A stretch of 61,126 bases of DNA from an uncultured Campylobacter sp. (GTDB lineage: Bacteria > Campylobacterota > Campylobacteria > Campylobacterales > Campylobacteraceae). The notes beneath the pieces are model-generated. The model saw only the letters and a list, made by a program, of their open reading frames with translations. It did not search any database and was not told where the DNA came from. Below, in pieces: positions 44,671 to 53,282 of this stretch (position 1 is its first letter; every line of letters starts with the position of its first letter). The stretch is from contig NZ_CALKZP010000022.1 in assembly GCF_938002845.1 (NCBI RefSeq), forward strand, positions 1 through 61,126. Direction: 5' to 3'. The position numbers and the translations under genes are program-made.

Positions 44671-46463
44671 TACTCGTCTCCTTGAGTGTTATCTTTAATA
44701 TATTTCGTAAAATCACTTCCGCCCATAGCAAAAGCCAGAGTTACATAAGCGCTCTTAATCCGCTTTTGAGATAAAAACGCACTTGGTAAAATTCCAATCA
44801 AAATATCGCGCATGATTTCTATATTAGCGCTTCTTTTTCCTCGCGATACATTGGAGAGTTTTTTATTGGTTTCATCGCACTTGGTCCAAATCCGTTCTAA
44901 AAGCTCTTTTGTAATTACTCCGGCATTATTCAGCCATTTTTCAAATGAACTATTTTTGCTAATAGCAAATTGGCGATTTATCAACCCTGCAGACATCATT
45001 CCTAGCAAATATGCACTCTGCAATACTTCATTATCTTTTAGAAATTCACTATTTTTCAAAATCGAGCTTATTAGCTCTTTTTTATCGCTTAAGCCTTGCA
45101 AATTAACCTCCCTTGCAAATGATATTTTTTCATTTAAAGCACCTATTTCATTAAAGAAATTTTGATATTTTTCGATACTTTTTATACTTCTATTTTGATA
45201 TGTCTTAACGCAATTAAAATAAAATCCCCACTCTATTTTTGACGCATAACTAGAGTTAATATTGCCTTTATAAATCAAAGCAGCATATTTTTCCATCATA
45301 TCATCTAAATTCATCCTGTTTTGCGATAATAAAAAATTCATAATGTCGATGTTTTTAAGAAATAAATTTTGCATGTAAATAGTATCGTCTTGTTGATCTT
45401 TACTATCTTTTCGCCTAATCGCCCTAATGTTATATCTACCCATTAAATCGGAAATTTTAGAAATATAAGACGGCAATACATCATCTATTTGCAATAATAC
45501 ATTAACCGCAGCATTGCTTTTTTTATAAAATAAAATTGTATTTAGCACGGGCATATTTGCTTGCGCTTTAGCTACGGATTCCAACTCGTAATTAATACTT
45601 TCTTCGATATTTTGTATGCTTTGCATATCTTTTTTCTTTTCGCTCGGATCTTTTAAAATTTCCACTATTTTTTCTAATAAATTTGCATCATTTACCATTA
45701 ACGTTGGTAAGACCGCCATTTTATCCCCGTAAAAATTAAAAGATAATTCCTTATCAATTGCCATAAAACCGTTTTTAACCACATTTGCATTAGCACTATT
45801 TAGAGGTAGTAATCTAACTTTAATGTCTTGTAAAGCAGTCGGTAACTCATTTACGGAACAAAACGCCAAATTCGCATCTCCACCGATACCCATACTATTT
45901 GTAAGCATATCATAACCATAAATTTTGGCAGTTTTACCATTATCGCTATCGCTTAAATGACTCGTAAAAATACTTTTAAAATACGCTGAAATCGGTCTAC
46001 CCTCCCAAGATAATGCAAAAAAAGTAGCTACTTTCATGCCCTTTTTCTTAGGCTCTTCTTGTAGAGCTACAATTTCACTTAAAATATCATCAAAAAAGCT
46101 CTCGTTTAAGCCAGATAAATCCGTTAATATTTTATCATTTTTGATATCGACAGGATTGAAGCAAGAAAGCATATTTTTTATAGCTTTTAAAATCCCTTTT
46201 ATAAATTTAGGCGTATCGTTTTTTACGGCTTTGCTAATGAATTGGACATTAGGGAACAAATTGCCAGAATTCGCGCCTATGCCAAATCTACAAACTATTA
46301 AATCATCTCTTGAAATATTGTTATTTACTGATATTTCTTTGCTTTTAATATCGCAAAGATAAATTTTAATAGCATCATATTCATAGCTCTTGTTGTTAAT
46401 TTTAGTTTTTTGTTTATCATAAATCTCGCCGATACTAGAAAAAATTTTAACTATATCGCCCAA
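44670..46463 (-). CDS. cas8b: Cascade large subunit Cas8b (Csh1-like)
   Basis: A 597-aa protein in the large-subunit position. Cas8b proteins recognise the PAM and recruit Cas3. Sequence is poorly conserved; the size, the position before csh2, and blocks such as FALSWEGRPISAYFKSIF and the C-terminal YLLGMMSAGLINRQF helix fit the Csh1/TM1802 group. It starts at TTG 46463 (GDIVKIFSSIGE) with AAAGGAT upstream, about 20 nt after a predicted transcription start. It is the first gene of the seven-gene operon. Confidence 0.88.
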   Translation of the reverse strand: MGDIVKIFSSIGEIYDKQKTKINNKSYEYDAIKIYLCDIKSKEISVNNNISRDDLIVCRFGIGANSGNLFPNVQFISKAVKNDTPKFIKGILKAIKNMLSCFNPVDIKNDKILTDLSGLNESFFDDILSEIVALQEEPKKKGMKVATFFALSWEGRPISAYFKSIFTSHLSDSDNGKTAKIYGYDMLTNSMGIGGDANLAFCSVNELPTALQDIKVRLLPLNSANANVVKNGFMAIDKELSFNFYGDKMAVLPTLMVNDANLLEKIVEILKDPSEKKKDMQSIQNIEESINYELESVAKAQANMPVLNTILFYKKSNAAVNVLLQIDDVLPSYISKISDLMGRYNIRAIRRKDSKDQQDDTIYMQNLFLKNIDIMNFLLSQNRMNLDDMMEKYAALIYKGNINSSYASKIEWGFYFNCVKTYQNRSIKSIEKYQNFFNEIGALNEKISFAREVNLQGLSDKKELISSILKNSEFLKDNEVLQSAYLLGMMSAGLINRQFAISKNSSFEKWLNNAGVITKELLERIWTKCDETNKKLSNVSRGKRSANIEIMRDILIGILPSAFLSQKRIKSAYVTLAFAMGGSDFTKYIKDNTQGDE

Positions 46464-46490
46464 AATTTATCCTTTCTAAAATTTAGCGCA

Positions 46491-46520
46491 ATTATATCTA
46501 AATTAAAATCAATATGTCAA
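46491..46520 (-). promoter_or_regulatory. Promoter of the cas8b-cas1 operon
   Basis: On the minus strand TTGACA (46520-46515) and TATAAT (46496-46491) are separated by 18 bp. Transcription would begin near 46484, leaving a leader of about 20 nt with AAAGGAT before the TTG start of cas8b. Both boxes match consensus perfectly, which suggests strong or repressor-controlled expression separate from cas6. No operator is obvious. Confidence 0.8.
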
Positions 46521-46613
46521 TAGTTACTATAATTTAATATAAAGTTTGATTTTTTAAAAATTTTATTATAGAATTGCTATAAAGCAAGCAAATATTCTTT
46601 TAGAATTTGAAAT

Positions 46614-47309
46614 CTATACTTTAATATAGTCTTGCTTTACAACCTCCAAAACCCCTACTCCGTAGTTCATGCACCCACTTCCAGCGCCCGTGCCAAGGAT
46701 CAAATTTATTAGTTCAGCCCTAGCTACAATTTTCCATCTTGCTTGCCACGCATATACCGGCTCGCGGTTGTTTCCGTAATAGAATTTCACAGATTCACCC
46801 GGCTTTTGCCACAATAAATTTAACTCCATTTCGCCATCATATTTTCGCCCCATAATCGTTTCAAATCGCTGTAAAATATTCGTCTTCATCATCTCTAAAT
46901 GCCTGCTATCTTGCGGCTGCAAATAGACTTTATGCCCCAAAAGCCCGCTTACTGCGCACGCCACGTAGCCTTGCATAATAGCTTCGTTCTCGCAAATTTT
47001 ATGATTTTTTGCTTCGACGGTAGTTTGCGTAAATAGAATTTCACCCAAGCTTAGCCCGTCTTTTAGTATTGCTAGTGCGATTTTACGTTCAAACTCCGGT
47101 TCGCATGAAGCAAATCGCACGCGCAAGTCCTCTCCTCGCAAGATAAAATCAAACACCGTGCGTTTAAAAATTTTACCGCTTGATTCGTGTCTATATCCTA
47201 CGTGCTCTGAAGCCGGCAGATAGCGATAAAGAAAGCCCTGAATCAGCTGCGAGAGAGATTTTGTGATTTTTAGATTTTTAGTTGGTAATTTTGCGTTGAT
47301 GATTAGCAT
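46614..47309 (-). CDS. cas6: crRNA endoribonuclease Cas6
   Basis: A 231-aa Cas6 that cuts the repeat transcript to leave the 8-nt 5' handle. I start at ATG 47309 (MLIINAKLPTKNL), with AAAGGAG seven bases upstream. The C-terminal glycine-rich loop GTGAGSGCMNYGVGVLEVV is the Cas6 hallmark, and the N-terminal RAMP half contains YRYLPASEHVGYRHESSG, whose His residues are catalytic candidates. It is separated from cas8b by 150 bp containing a promoter, so it may be expressed from the glyS side. Confidence 0.93.
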   Translation of the reverse strand: MLIINAKLPTKNLKITKSLSQLIQGFLYRYLPASEHVGYRHESSGKIFKRTVFDFILRGEDLRVRFASCEPEFERKIALAILKDGLSLGEILFTQTTVEAKNHKICENEAIMQGYVACAVSGLLGHKVYLQPQDSRHLEMMKTNILQRFETIMGRKYDGEMELNLLWQKPGESVKFYYGNNREPVYAWQARWKIVARAELINLILGTGAGSGCMNYGVGVLEVVKQDYIKV

Positions 47310-47380
47310 TTGCGCTCCTTTGCGCGGTAAAATTCTGCCCAAGATTCGTGCAACCTTGGGCGAATGAGCTCTAAGCGGAA

Positions 47381-49408
47381 TTAAAATCCTATCTCTTTGA
47401 TATCGGCAAACTGCAAAAACGCGCGATAAATTTGCCCGATATTTGCGATACGATTTGCGCGTATCGCGGCATCCTGGACGTTTATCATCACATTATCGAA
47501 AAAATTATCAATCACGTCTTTAAGCCCAAATAGCGAGCGCAGATACCCACTCACGTCGTTTTCGTTGAGCTTAATCGCCCTGAACGCCACATTTAGCGCG
47601 CGCTCAGCATCGTGTTCGAATAGGCTTTCATCCACCACGCCAATTTTTTCGTCCTTGATGATATTGGCTAGGCGCTTAAAGGTCGCAAAATTTTCCCCGA
47701 AATCCGCTGCTGCTGCGATCTCGCCCAGAGCTTTTATAGCCTTGCTTAGTCGTAATAGATCGTTTTCGCCGCTTGCGATGCACGCCTTGATCACAGACGG
47801 ATTTATCTCGTCAAAAATTCCGTATAACCTATATTTTATAAAATCCAGCAGCTTAGAAATGTCAAATTTCTTATAATTTGGCGCTAGCTTCTGCGCCAGC
47901 GTATTCGCATCAAAACTTAATCCTTGATTTAGTAAAATTTTAATTAGCCCCGTAGCTGCGCGGCGAAGCGCATACGGATCTTTATTGCCGCTTGGAACTT
48001 TATTGATGCTAAAAAGCCCCAGGAGCGTTTCAAATTTCATCGCTACAGCAATTATGCTACTAAATACACCGCTTGGCAGCTCGCTATCCTCGCCGCTAGG
48101 CAGATATTGCTCGCGTATCGCGCGGCATACATGATCTGCCAGTCCAGCATGTGCGGCATAGTAACTACCCATAATGCCTTGAAGCTCGCTAAATTCACCC
48201 ACCATCGTACTGCTAAGATCTGCTTTACTAAACATTACGGCATTTTCCACATCCCGCGCAAAATCCTTTTTGCCGATCTCCGCCTCAATCTGCGTAGCAT
48301 AATCCGCGCTCAGTGCCTTTGCTACCGCTAGCTCGCGCACTTGCTTATCATAAACTGAGCCAAGAGCTTGCATATAGGAGATTTGCTTAAGTTTTTCAGG
48401 GCTAAATTCCGCTTGCAAATCGCTTTTCCAAAAAAACATAGCATCGCTTAGGCGCGCGCGTAAAACTTTTTCATTGCCGCGTATCACTAGCTCGTCATCA
48501 TCGGTGATCGCATTGCTAACGACAACGAAGTGATTGCTTAAGTTTTTACCCTCGAAAACTGGAAAATAGCGCTGATTCTCCTTCATCGAAGTGATAATGA
48601 CCTCTTTTGGCACGCTTAAAAAATCTCGTTCAAAGCTGCCTAGCAGCGCCGTCGGATACTCAGTGATAGCCGTTACTTCATCTAGCAACGCAGGATCGAC
48701 CTCGATCTTAAAGCCATGCTTTTTCTCGAGCTTTGCAAACTCGCTTAGAATTTTATCTTTTCTTTTTTGCTCGCTTAAAATTACGCCGTTACGCTCCAGC
48801 AGTGCGAAATAATCCGCAGCGTCTTTAAATTTTATCTTTTCATAGCCAAATTTTCGGTGCGGAAAAAATGCAGCCGCGCTTCGCACGCCATAAATTTCAA
48901 AATCTACGTTTTGACCGCCCAAAACGCAGGCTATGCTTCTTATCGGACGGATAAACTCAAACTTGCCGCTACCCCAGCGCATCGCGCGTCCAAAATTTAG
49001 CGATCGTAAAAACTCCTCTATCATTTCGCCTAGGATTTCACGACTATCACGCCCTTTTTGCACCGCAGCGTGGTAGAGCACCTCTTTGCCGCCTATCTGC
49101 CGAAATTCCAGCTCGTTTTCACTTATGCCGCATTTTTTAGCAAAACTTAGCGCTGCAGGGCTCCACGCACCGTCTTTGAGCGCGACGGATTTTGGCGCGC
49201 CCGTGCTTACGATCTGCGCATCATCGCCGCGTTGCGGAAAATCCTCGTGAAATAGCACAAATCTACGCGGGCTAAATTCGAAGCGAAAGTCGCTATTTAT
49301 GCGGTTAGCCTCAAGCACCGCGCGCCATTTTGGCGCGATATTCGCACGCTCTTTTAAAAACGGGATCGCAGGCAGCTCCTCGACCCCAATCTCAATGAGT
49401 AGTTCCAT
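47381..49408 (-). CDS. glyS: Glycyl-tRNA synthetase beta subunit
   Basis: A 675-aa beta chain of the heterotetrameric bacterial glycyl-tRNA synthetase. It starts MELLIEIGVEELPAIPF, the family signature. The middle contains SMKENQRYFPVFEG and IRGNEKVLRARLSDAMFFWK, and further on DPYALRRAATGLIKILL; all are conserved. The C-terminal anticodon-binding region is complete. glyQ is elsewhere. It is preceded by an overlapping 44-aa ORF and followed by cas6 after 71 bp. Confidence 0.97.
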   Translation of the reverse strand: MELLIEIGVEELPAIPFLKERANIAPKWRAVLEANRINSDFRFEFSPRRFVLFHEDFPQRGDDAQIVSTGAPKSVALKDGAWSPAALSFAKKCGISENELEFRQIGGKEVLYHAAVQKGRDSREILGEMIEEFLRSLNFGRAMRWGSGKFEFIRPIRSIACVLGGQNVDFEIYGVRSAAAFFPHRKFGYEKIKFKDAADYFALLERNGVILSEQKRKDKILSEFAKLEKKHGFKIEVDPALLDEVTAITEYPTALLGSFERDFLSVPKEVIITSMKENQRYFPVFEGKNLSNHFVVVSNAITDDDELVIRGNEKVLRARLSDAMFFWKSDLQAEFSPEKLKQISYMQALGSVYDKQVRELAVAKALSADYATQIEAEIGKKDFARDVENAVMFSKADLSSTMVGEFSELQGIMGSYYAAHAGLADHVCRAIREQYLPSGEDSELPSGVFSSIIAVAMKFETLLGLFSINKVPSGNKDPYALRRAATGLIKILLNQGLSFDANTLAQKLAPNYKKFDISKLLDFIKYRLYGIFDEINPSVIKACIASGENDLLRLSKAIKALGEIAAAADFGENFATFKRLANIIKDEKIGVVDESLFEHDAERALNVAFRAIKLNENDVSGYLRSLFGLKDVIDNFFDNVMINVQDAAIRANRIANIGQIYRAFLQFADIKEIGF

Positions 49409-49526
49409 CTTTATCCTTTTTTCGTTGATTTCGTTTTTCGTTTTTCTCCATCATTTCGCGGTTAAATCCTACGATCATAAATATCATAAAAAGCACGAAA
49501 AGTGCGGTTATAACGGCGTGTATCAT
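49392..49526 (-). CDS. Small single-helix membrane protein (44 aa), coupled to the nuclease gene
   Basis: A short ORF whose ATG overlaps the upstream nuclease stop (ATGA) and whose end overlaps the first 17 bases of glyS. The product starts MIHAVITALFVLFMIFMIVG (one helix) and ends in a strongly basic tail (EKNEKRNQRKKDKD). The double overlap suggests it is translated by coupling. Function unknown; it may be a membrane micro-protein. Confidence 0.65.
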   Translation of the reverse strand: MIHAVITALFVLFMIFMIVGFNREMMEKNEKRNQRKKDKDGTTH

Positions 49527-50884
49527 TCTACTATAAATTCCTTTTGCCCTTTATAAATCGTAAAATAGGCATTTTTAAATTCTAAATTTTTGCCGTTTTG
49601 TACAGGAGCGCTTTTGCGAAAAATTCTAAACTCGCCCGCGCTTTTTAGATCAATTATGCCGTCTTCAACGTCGCCTTTAATCGCGCTTATCACATCTCCT
49701 GCGCGCAGCTGCCGCACCGATGCGCTAGGTAAAACGTATGGTGCAATAGAGCCTACGTTGCCGCTTCTAGCTACGATCTCAAAATCGTCGATCTCAAAGC
49801 TTTGTTTGTAAAATTTCGTCTTTTTTACTAGCAGATCAAGTTTGTCGCCTAGCTGCAGCCCGCTGCCGCCATAGACAAAAACTCCGCTCCCATCTTGGGA
49901 GATCGCAAAGCCATGGCGGTTTGTAAAGCTCACGACTACGCCTTTTATCAGCATAGGCTCGCTTATAATGCGCCCGTAAAGCTCCTCTATCGTGACGGCC
50001 TTTGCGGAACTAGCGGTATTTTTAGCTAAAAATTCTTGCTTTTTCGGCATAGATTTTAAAGCGCCTTCGTCGGTCAGAATGAAGCTAATCGGGAAATGAT
50101 CGGAAGCGGTAGAGAATTTAGCAACCGCGAAGCTGTCCTTTTTATATCCCGGCTCGCTACTAAAAAAATCGTCGCTAAGCAAGATATGATCGAGCACCGC
50201 GCCACTTTCATGAGATTCACAAGAGCCAAAATGCTTTAACTGCGAGCAGGGATGTAGCGCCCACAAATCGCTAAATCCGTCGCGCTCGATAAGCTCGTTT
50301 AGCAAGGAATTTCGCCCGAAATTCGTATTAAAATCTCCCGCTACGATAGCGCGTTGGTGCCCTTGCAAAACCTCGCGTAAAAAGGCGAAATTTCGCCTGC
50401 GCTCGCTTAGCGGATTGCGTGCAGAGAGCATATGTACGACATAAAAGCTAAAATCAGTGCCGCCAAGCACAAAATCAGCGCGCAAAATATCTCGTGTTTT
50501 AAGCTCTGTCGGGCGGTAAGTTTTTTGAAATTTTATCGGTATGCGCGACATCACCGCCACGCCCGCAGGTGCAGTCTGCGCGCGCGAAAAAGCGTAGAAT
50601 TTATAGCCCGCCTTCTGCGCAAGCGCTTTTAGCACCGCTTCATTTTCGATCTCTTGCAGCCCCAAAATATCGGCATTAAGCGCGCTTATCTCGTCCGCTA
50701 CCGCTTGCAGCTTGCGCTCGTATTTTTGCTCGCTCCAGCCTCCGCGCCCGATCTCAAAGTCCGCGTACTCCGTGCCGTCGTTTACGCCGTCGAATAAATT
50801 TTGCACGTTAAACGATGCGATCTTCAGCTCCGCCGCACTCGCGCCGCAGAAAAACATCGCAAAAAGTAGCGCTAAAACTCGCAA
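49523..50884 (-). CDS. Secreted endonuclease/exonuclease/phosphatase family protein with OB-like domain
   Basis: A 453-aa exported metallo-nuclease. A signal peptide (MRVLALLFAMFFCGASAAE) is followed by an EEP domain with IASFNVQNLFDG (near residue 22), the catalytic Glu in ILGLQEIENEAVL (near 75-87), AIVAGDFNTNFGRN (near 195) and STASDHFPISFIL (near 258). Residues about 295-400 (LIKGVVVSFTNRHGFAISQD) resemble an OB-fold nucleic-acid domain found in extracellular nucleases. It probably degrades extracellular DNA. It overlaps trmL by 13 bp. Confidence 0.85.
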   Translation of the reverse strand: MRVLALLFAMFFCGASAAELKIASFNVQNLFDGVNDGTEYADFEIGRGGWSEQKYERKLQAVADEISALNADILGLQEIENEAVLKALAQKAGYKFYAFSRAQTAPAGVAVMSRIPIKFQKTYRPTELKTRDILRADFVLGGTDFSFYVVHMLSARNPLSERRRNFAFLREVLQGHQRAIVAGDFNTNFGRNSLLNELIERDGFSDLWALHPCSQLKHFGSCESHESGAVLDHILLSDDFFSSEPGYKKDSFAVAKFSTASDHFPISFILTDEGALKSMPKKQEFLAKNTASSAKAVTIEELYGRIISEPMLIKGVVVSFTNRHGFAISQDGSGVFVYGGSGLQLGDKLDLLVKKTKFYKQSFEIDDFEIVARSGNVGSIAPYVLPSASVRQLRAGDVISAIKGDVEDGIIDLKSAGEFRIFRKSAPVQNGKNLEFKNAYFTIYKGQKEFIVE

Positions 50885-51360
50885 ACTGCGCTCCTAAAGT
50901 CGAATTTATCGATGTTTTGGCGGATCGCTTCGTAGGTTACGATGCCCACGCTAGTGGCTAAATTTAAACTGCGCCCCGCCCCACTCATCGGGATCGTGAT
51001 GCAGTTTTCGCGGTTTGTGCGCATGATCTCAAGCGGCAGCCCATGCCCTTCAGAGCCGAAAATCAAAAAATCGCCCGGCTTGAATTTCGCCTCGTAGTAG
51101 AGCTTGTTCGTCTTCGTCGTCGCAAAAAAGAAGCGCTGCTTAAATTTCTCGTTCGCCGCCATAAACTCGTCCCAATTTTCCCAAATTTTAAGATCCAAAT
51201 TTGCCCAATAATCAAGCCCAGCTCGGCGCAGATGCTTATCGTCGATTACAAATCCGAGCGGCTTAATCAGATGCAAAGGACACCCCGCATTGACGCACAT
51301 ACGCCCGATGGAGCCCGTGTTTGTGTGGATTTGCGGATATACTAACACGATATTAAACAT
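50872..51360 (-). CDS. trmL: tRNA (cytidine/uridine-34 2'-O)-methyltransferase TrmL
   Basis: A 162-aa SPOUT methyltransferase modifying the wobble ribose of some leucine tRNAs. It starts MFNIVLVYPQIHTNTGSIGR and carries the knot motifs LIFGSEGHGLP (near 98-108) and IPMSGAGRSLNLATSVGIV (near 121-139). I use the ATG rather than the TTG one codon earlier; GGTGA sits seven bases upstream. Its start overlaps the end of the repetitive ORF at 51353. Confidence 0.95.
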   Translation of the reverse strand: MFNIVLVYPQIHTNTGSIGRMCVNAGCPLHLIKPLGFVIDDKHLRRAGLDYWANLDLKIWENWDEFMAANEKFKQRFFFATTKTNKLYYEAKFKPGDFLIFGSEGHGLPLEIMRTNRENCITIPMSGAGRSLNLATSVGIVTYEAIRQNIDKFDFRSAVCEF

Positions 51361-52111
51361 CAAAAATCACCGATTTTGCATGAGCAGAATTTTGCGATTT
51401 AAAATTCCGCGAGGCAAAGTTTTGAGATTTAGAATTTTGCAAAGCCAAATTACGCGGCTTGGAATTTTGCGCAGTAAAGCCTTGCAAATTTAAATGGGCA
51501 AAATTCCATAATTTGAAATTCTGTGAAATAAAATTTAGGTTCATGATTTTGCGACGCTGCAGTACGTCAGATCTCTCCTTGTAGTAACACGGCTCTTGCG
51601 TTTTTCTGCGGTGCGGCGCGAGAGCTGCTCCCATGGCACAGGATGCGCGATAAAGCTCGCTAAATTTTGCTTTAATGCGTTTAATATGACGCAGGCTGTG
51701 AGATTTTGTGCCAAGATGCCCTAATCTGCAAAATTTCATCTCGCTGTAATGCGAGCCGTGAAATTCCGTCTCGCTGCTGCACGGCTCGTATAATTTCTCG
51801 CCGCAGCGATGTGATCTGCGAAATTCTCTCGATCCATAAAACTTCGCCTCGTGGATTTTCTCCATGTGGCGGCACGACGGATGGAATTTTAATATGTAAA
51901 ATTCCGCGTCGTGAAATCCTACCGAGCTAAGCTTTGCGCTATGAAATATTACGCCGCAAAAATTTAAATTTCGCTCGCCGCAAAAGATAAAATCTTGCAC
52001 AGCAAAAATCACGAGATTTCGCCTGCGATCAAAGCAAAAAACGCACTCTTGCAAAGACGCAGCATTCTTGCAAAACGCGTAAATTTCGTCGCGACGATAG
52101 AATTTTTTCAT
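51353..52111 (-). CDS. Repetitive ORF with 10-residue periodicity, uncertain gene
   Basis: A 252-codon open frame between cca and trmL. In favour of a gene are AGGAG eight bases before the ATG, an uninterrupted frame, and an end overlapping trmL. Against it, the DNA is a degenerate 30-bp periodic sequence (see 51698-51847), the product has no recognisable family, and its composition (His, Cys, Phe, Lys) is odd. Residues about 65-165 show a 10-aa beat (EFHGSHYSEM, KFCRLGHLGT), and the C-terminal 60 residues a QN-S-K-x-x-N beat (QNSKPRNLALQNSKSQN). Transmembrane segments are absent. It may be a fast-evolving protein or non-coding repeat that happens to be open. Confidence 0.35.
   Translation of the reverse strand: MKKFYRRDEIYAFCKNAASLQECVFCFDRRRNLVIFAVQDFIFCGERNLNFCGVIFHSAKLSSVGFHDAEFYILKFHPSCRHMEKIHEAKFYGSREFRRSHRCGEKLYEPCSSETEFHGSHYSEMKFCRLGHLGTKSHSLRHIKRIKAKFSELYRASCAMGAALAPHRRKTQEPCYYKERSDVLQRRKIMNLNFISQNFKLWNFAHLNLQGFTAQNSKPRNLALQNSKSQNFASRNFKSQNSAHAKSVIFDV
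51698..51847. repeat. Degenerate 30-bp tandem periodicity
   Basis: Five consecutive 30-bp units start at 51698, 51728, 51758, 51788 and 51818. Each opens with a G-rich dinucleotide followed by AAATTT/AAATTC/TAATTT (for example GCAAAATTTC, GTGAAATTCC, GTATAATTTC, GCGAAATTCT). The rest is CTCGC/GCGAG-rich and differs. A second patch with 30-bp spacing of AATTTTGC occurs at 51402, 51432 and 51462. There are no constant repeats with variable spacers, so this is not CRISPR. Confidence 0.65.
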
Positions 52112-52160
52112 AAAACTAGCTCCTAAATAAAACGGCGATTTTACAAAAATCTCTCTAAAT

Positions 52161-53282
52161 TTACGCTTTTAAAGCCGCCACAAACGCCCTAATCTCCGCT
52201 TCTTGCAACCTCTCGATCTCCTTGCCGATCGCAGCGCCACGCAGGTTGCGAGCGACATCCGCAGCGCAAACCAAGCTTTTAAATTTCTTATCCCAAATCC
52301 CAAGCCGCTTTGATGCTTGCACCCTACCTTTACAATACAGCCCGAGCCACTGCTTAAGCGGCATTTTTAGAGCGATTTTGCATAGTCGCTCGTCGCTTAC
52401 CCGCTTAAAAAACGGCTCGCTAAGTAGCCTTTTATAAAGAGAATTTAGCCCTAAATTCTTTAAAATTTTATCTTTATCTAATCCTAAAAAATTCAAAAAC
52501 GCATATAAAAAAAACATTTCATTTCTCACGAAAGATTCGCCGTGCTCTATGAATTTTATCAGTCGCTCGTGCGTGCGCGGATCAATCCGCAATCCAAAAA
52601 CCCGCTCATAAAGCCCCAGCTCTTGCATTAGCATCATCCCATATCGGTGCGCGGGTGCACGAAAAAATTTAATCAGCTCCGCTTTAATGCGCTCGCGACT
52701 AAGATCGCTAACGTCGATACTACGCATAAGCTCTAAGGTGCGAGGCTCGGCGCGAAGCTCAAATCTCGCGGCAAACTGCACCGCACGATACACGCGCAAG
52801 CTATCCTCCACGAAAGTGTGCGGATCAACCACTCGCAAAATACGCGCGCGCAGATCCGCAAGCCCGCCGTAAAAATCGAGCACTTTGCCGCTTATAGCGT
52901 CTACCATCATCGCATTGATCGTAAAATCGCGCCGTCTGCTAGCCTCATGTTCGTCCGTAGCCAAAGCGACGCTAAAGCCCTTGTGTCCGATGCCCGTCTT
53001 ACTCTCGATGCGCGGAAGCGAGATATCAAAATTTTTATATTTATAGACGAAGTAACTCTTGCCGACGCCCTGTGCGCCGAAGTCCTGCATAATTTGCTCG
53101 AAACGGCGCGGTCCCACATCGTAAAGCTCCACATCCACATCAGCACTCGCCCGCCCCAAAAAATGATCGCGCACGCAGCCGCCTACTAGATATATGCGTG
53201 AGCTAAATTTTTTAAGATAATCTAAAAGCGCGATGAAATCGTCATTTTGATAGATTTTCAAGTCGGTTTTCGATACTTGCAA
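52161..53282 (-). CDS. cca: CCA tRNA nucleotidyltransferase
   Basis: A 373-aa class II nucleotidyltransferase adding or repairing tRNA 3' ends. The catalytic start IYLVGGCVRDHFLGR with the metal carboxylates in SADVDVELYD (near residues 46-55) is followed by RRRDFTINAMMVD, then VDPHTFVEDSLRVYRAVQFA. These are the A-to-C motifs. The C-terminal third is divergent and may bind the tRNA tail. It overlaps the ciaD-like gene by 41 bp, the same pairing as Cj0788-Cj0789 in C. jejuni. Confidence 0.94.
   Translation of the reverse strand: MQVSKTDLKIYQNDDFIALLDYLKKFSSRIYLVGGCVRDHFLGRASADVDVELYDVGPRRFEQIMQDFGAQGVGKSYFVYKYKNFDISLPRIESKTGIGHKGFSVALATDEHEASRRRDFTINAMMVDAISGKVLDFYGGLADLRARILRVVDPHTFVEDSLRVYRAVQFAARFELRAEPRTLELMRSIDVSDLSRERIKAELIKFFRAPAHRYGMMLMQELGLYERVFGLRIDPRTHERLIKFIEHGESFVRNEMFFLYAFLNFLGLDKDKILKNLGLNSLYKRLLSEPFFKRVSDERLCKIALKMPLKQWLGLYCKGRVQASKRLGIWDKKFKSLVCAADVARNLRGAAIGKEIERLQEAEIRAFVAALKA

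Noticed and set aside
51698..51847. 30-bp periodic units considered as a CRISPR array
   Set aside because: There is no constant repeat alternating with variable spacers; units abut directly and diverge along their length.
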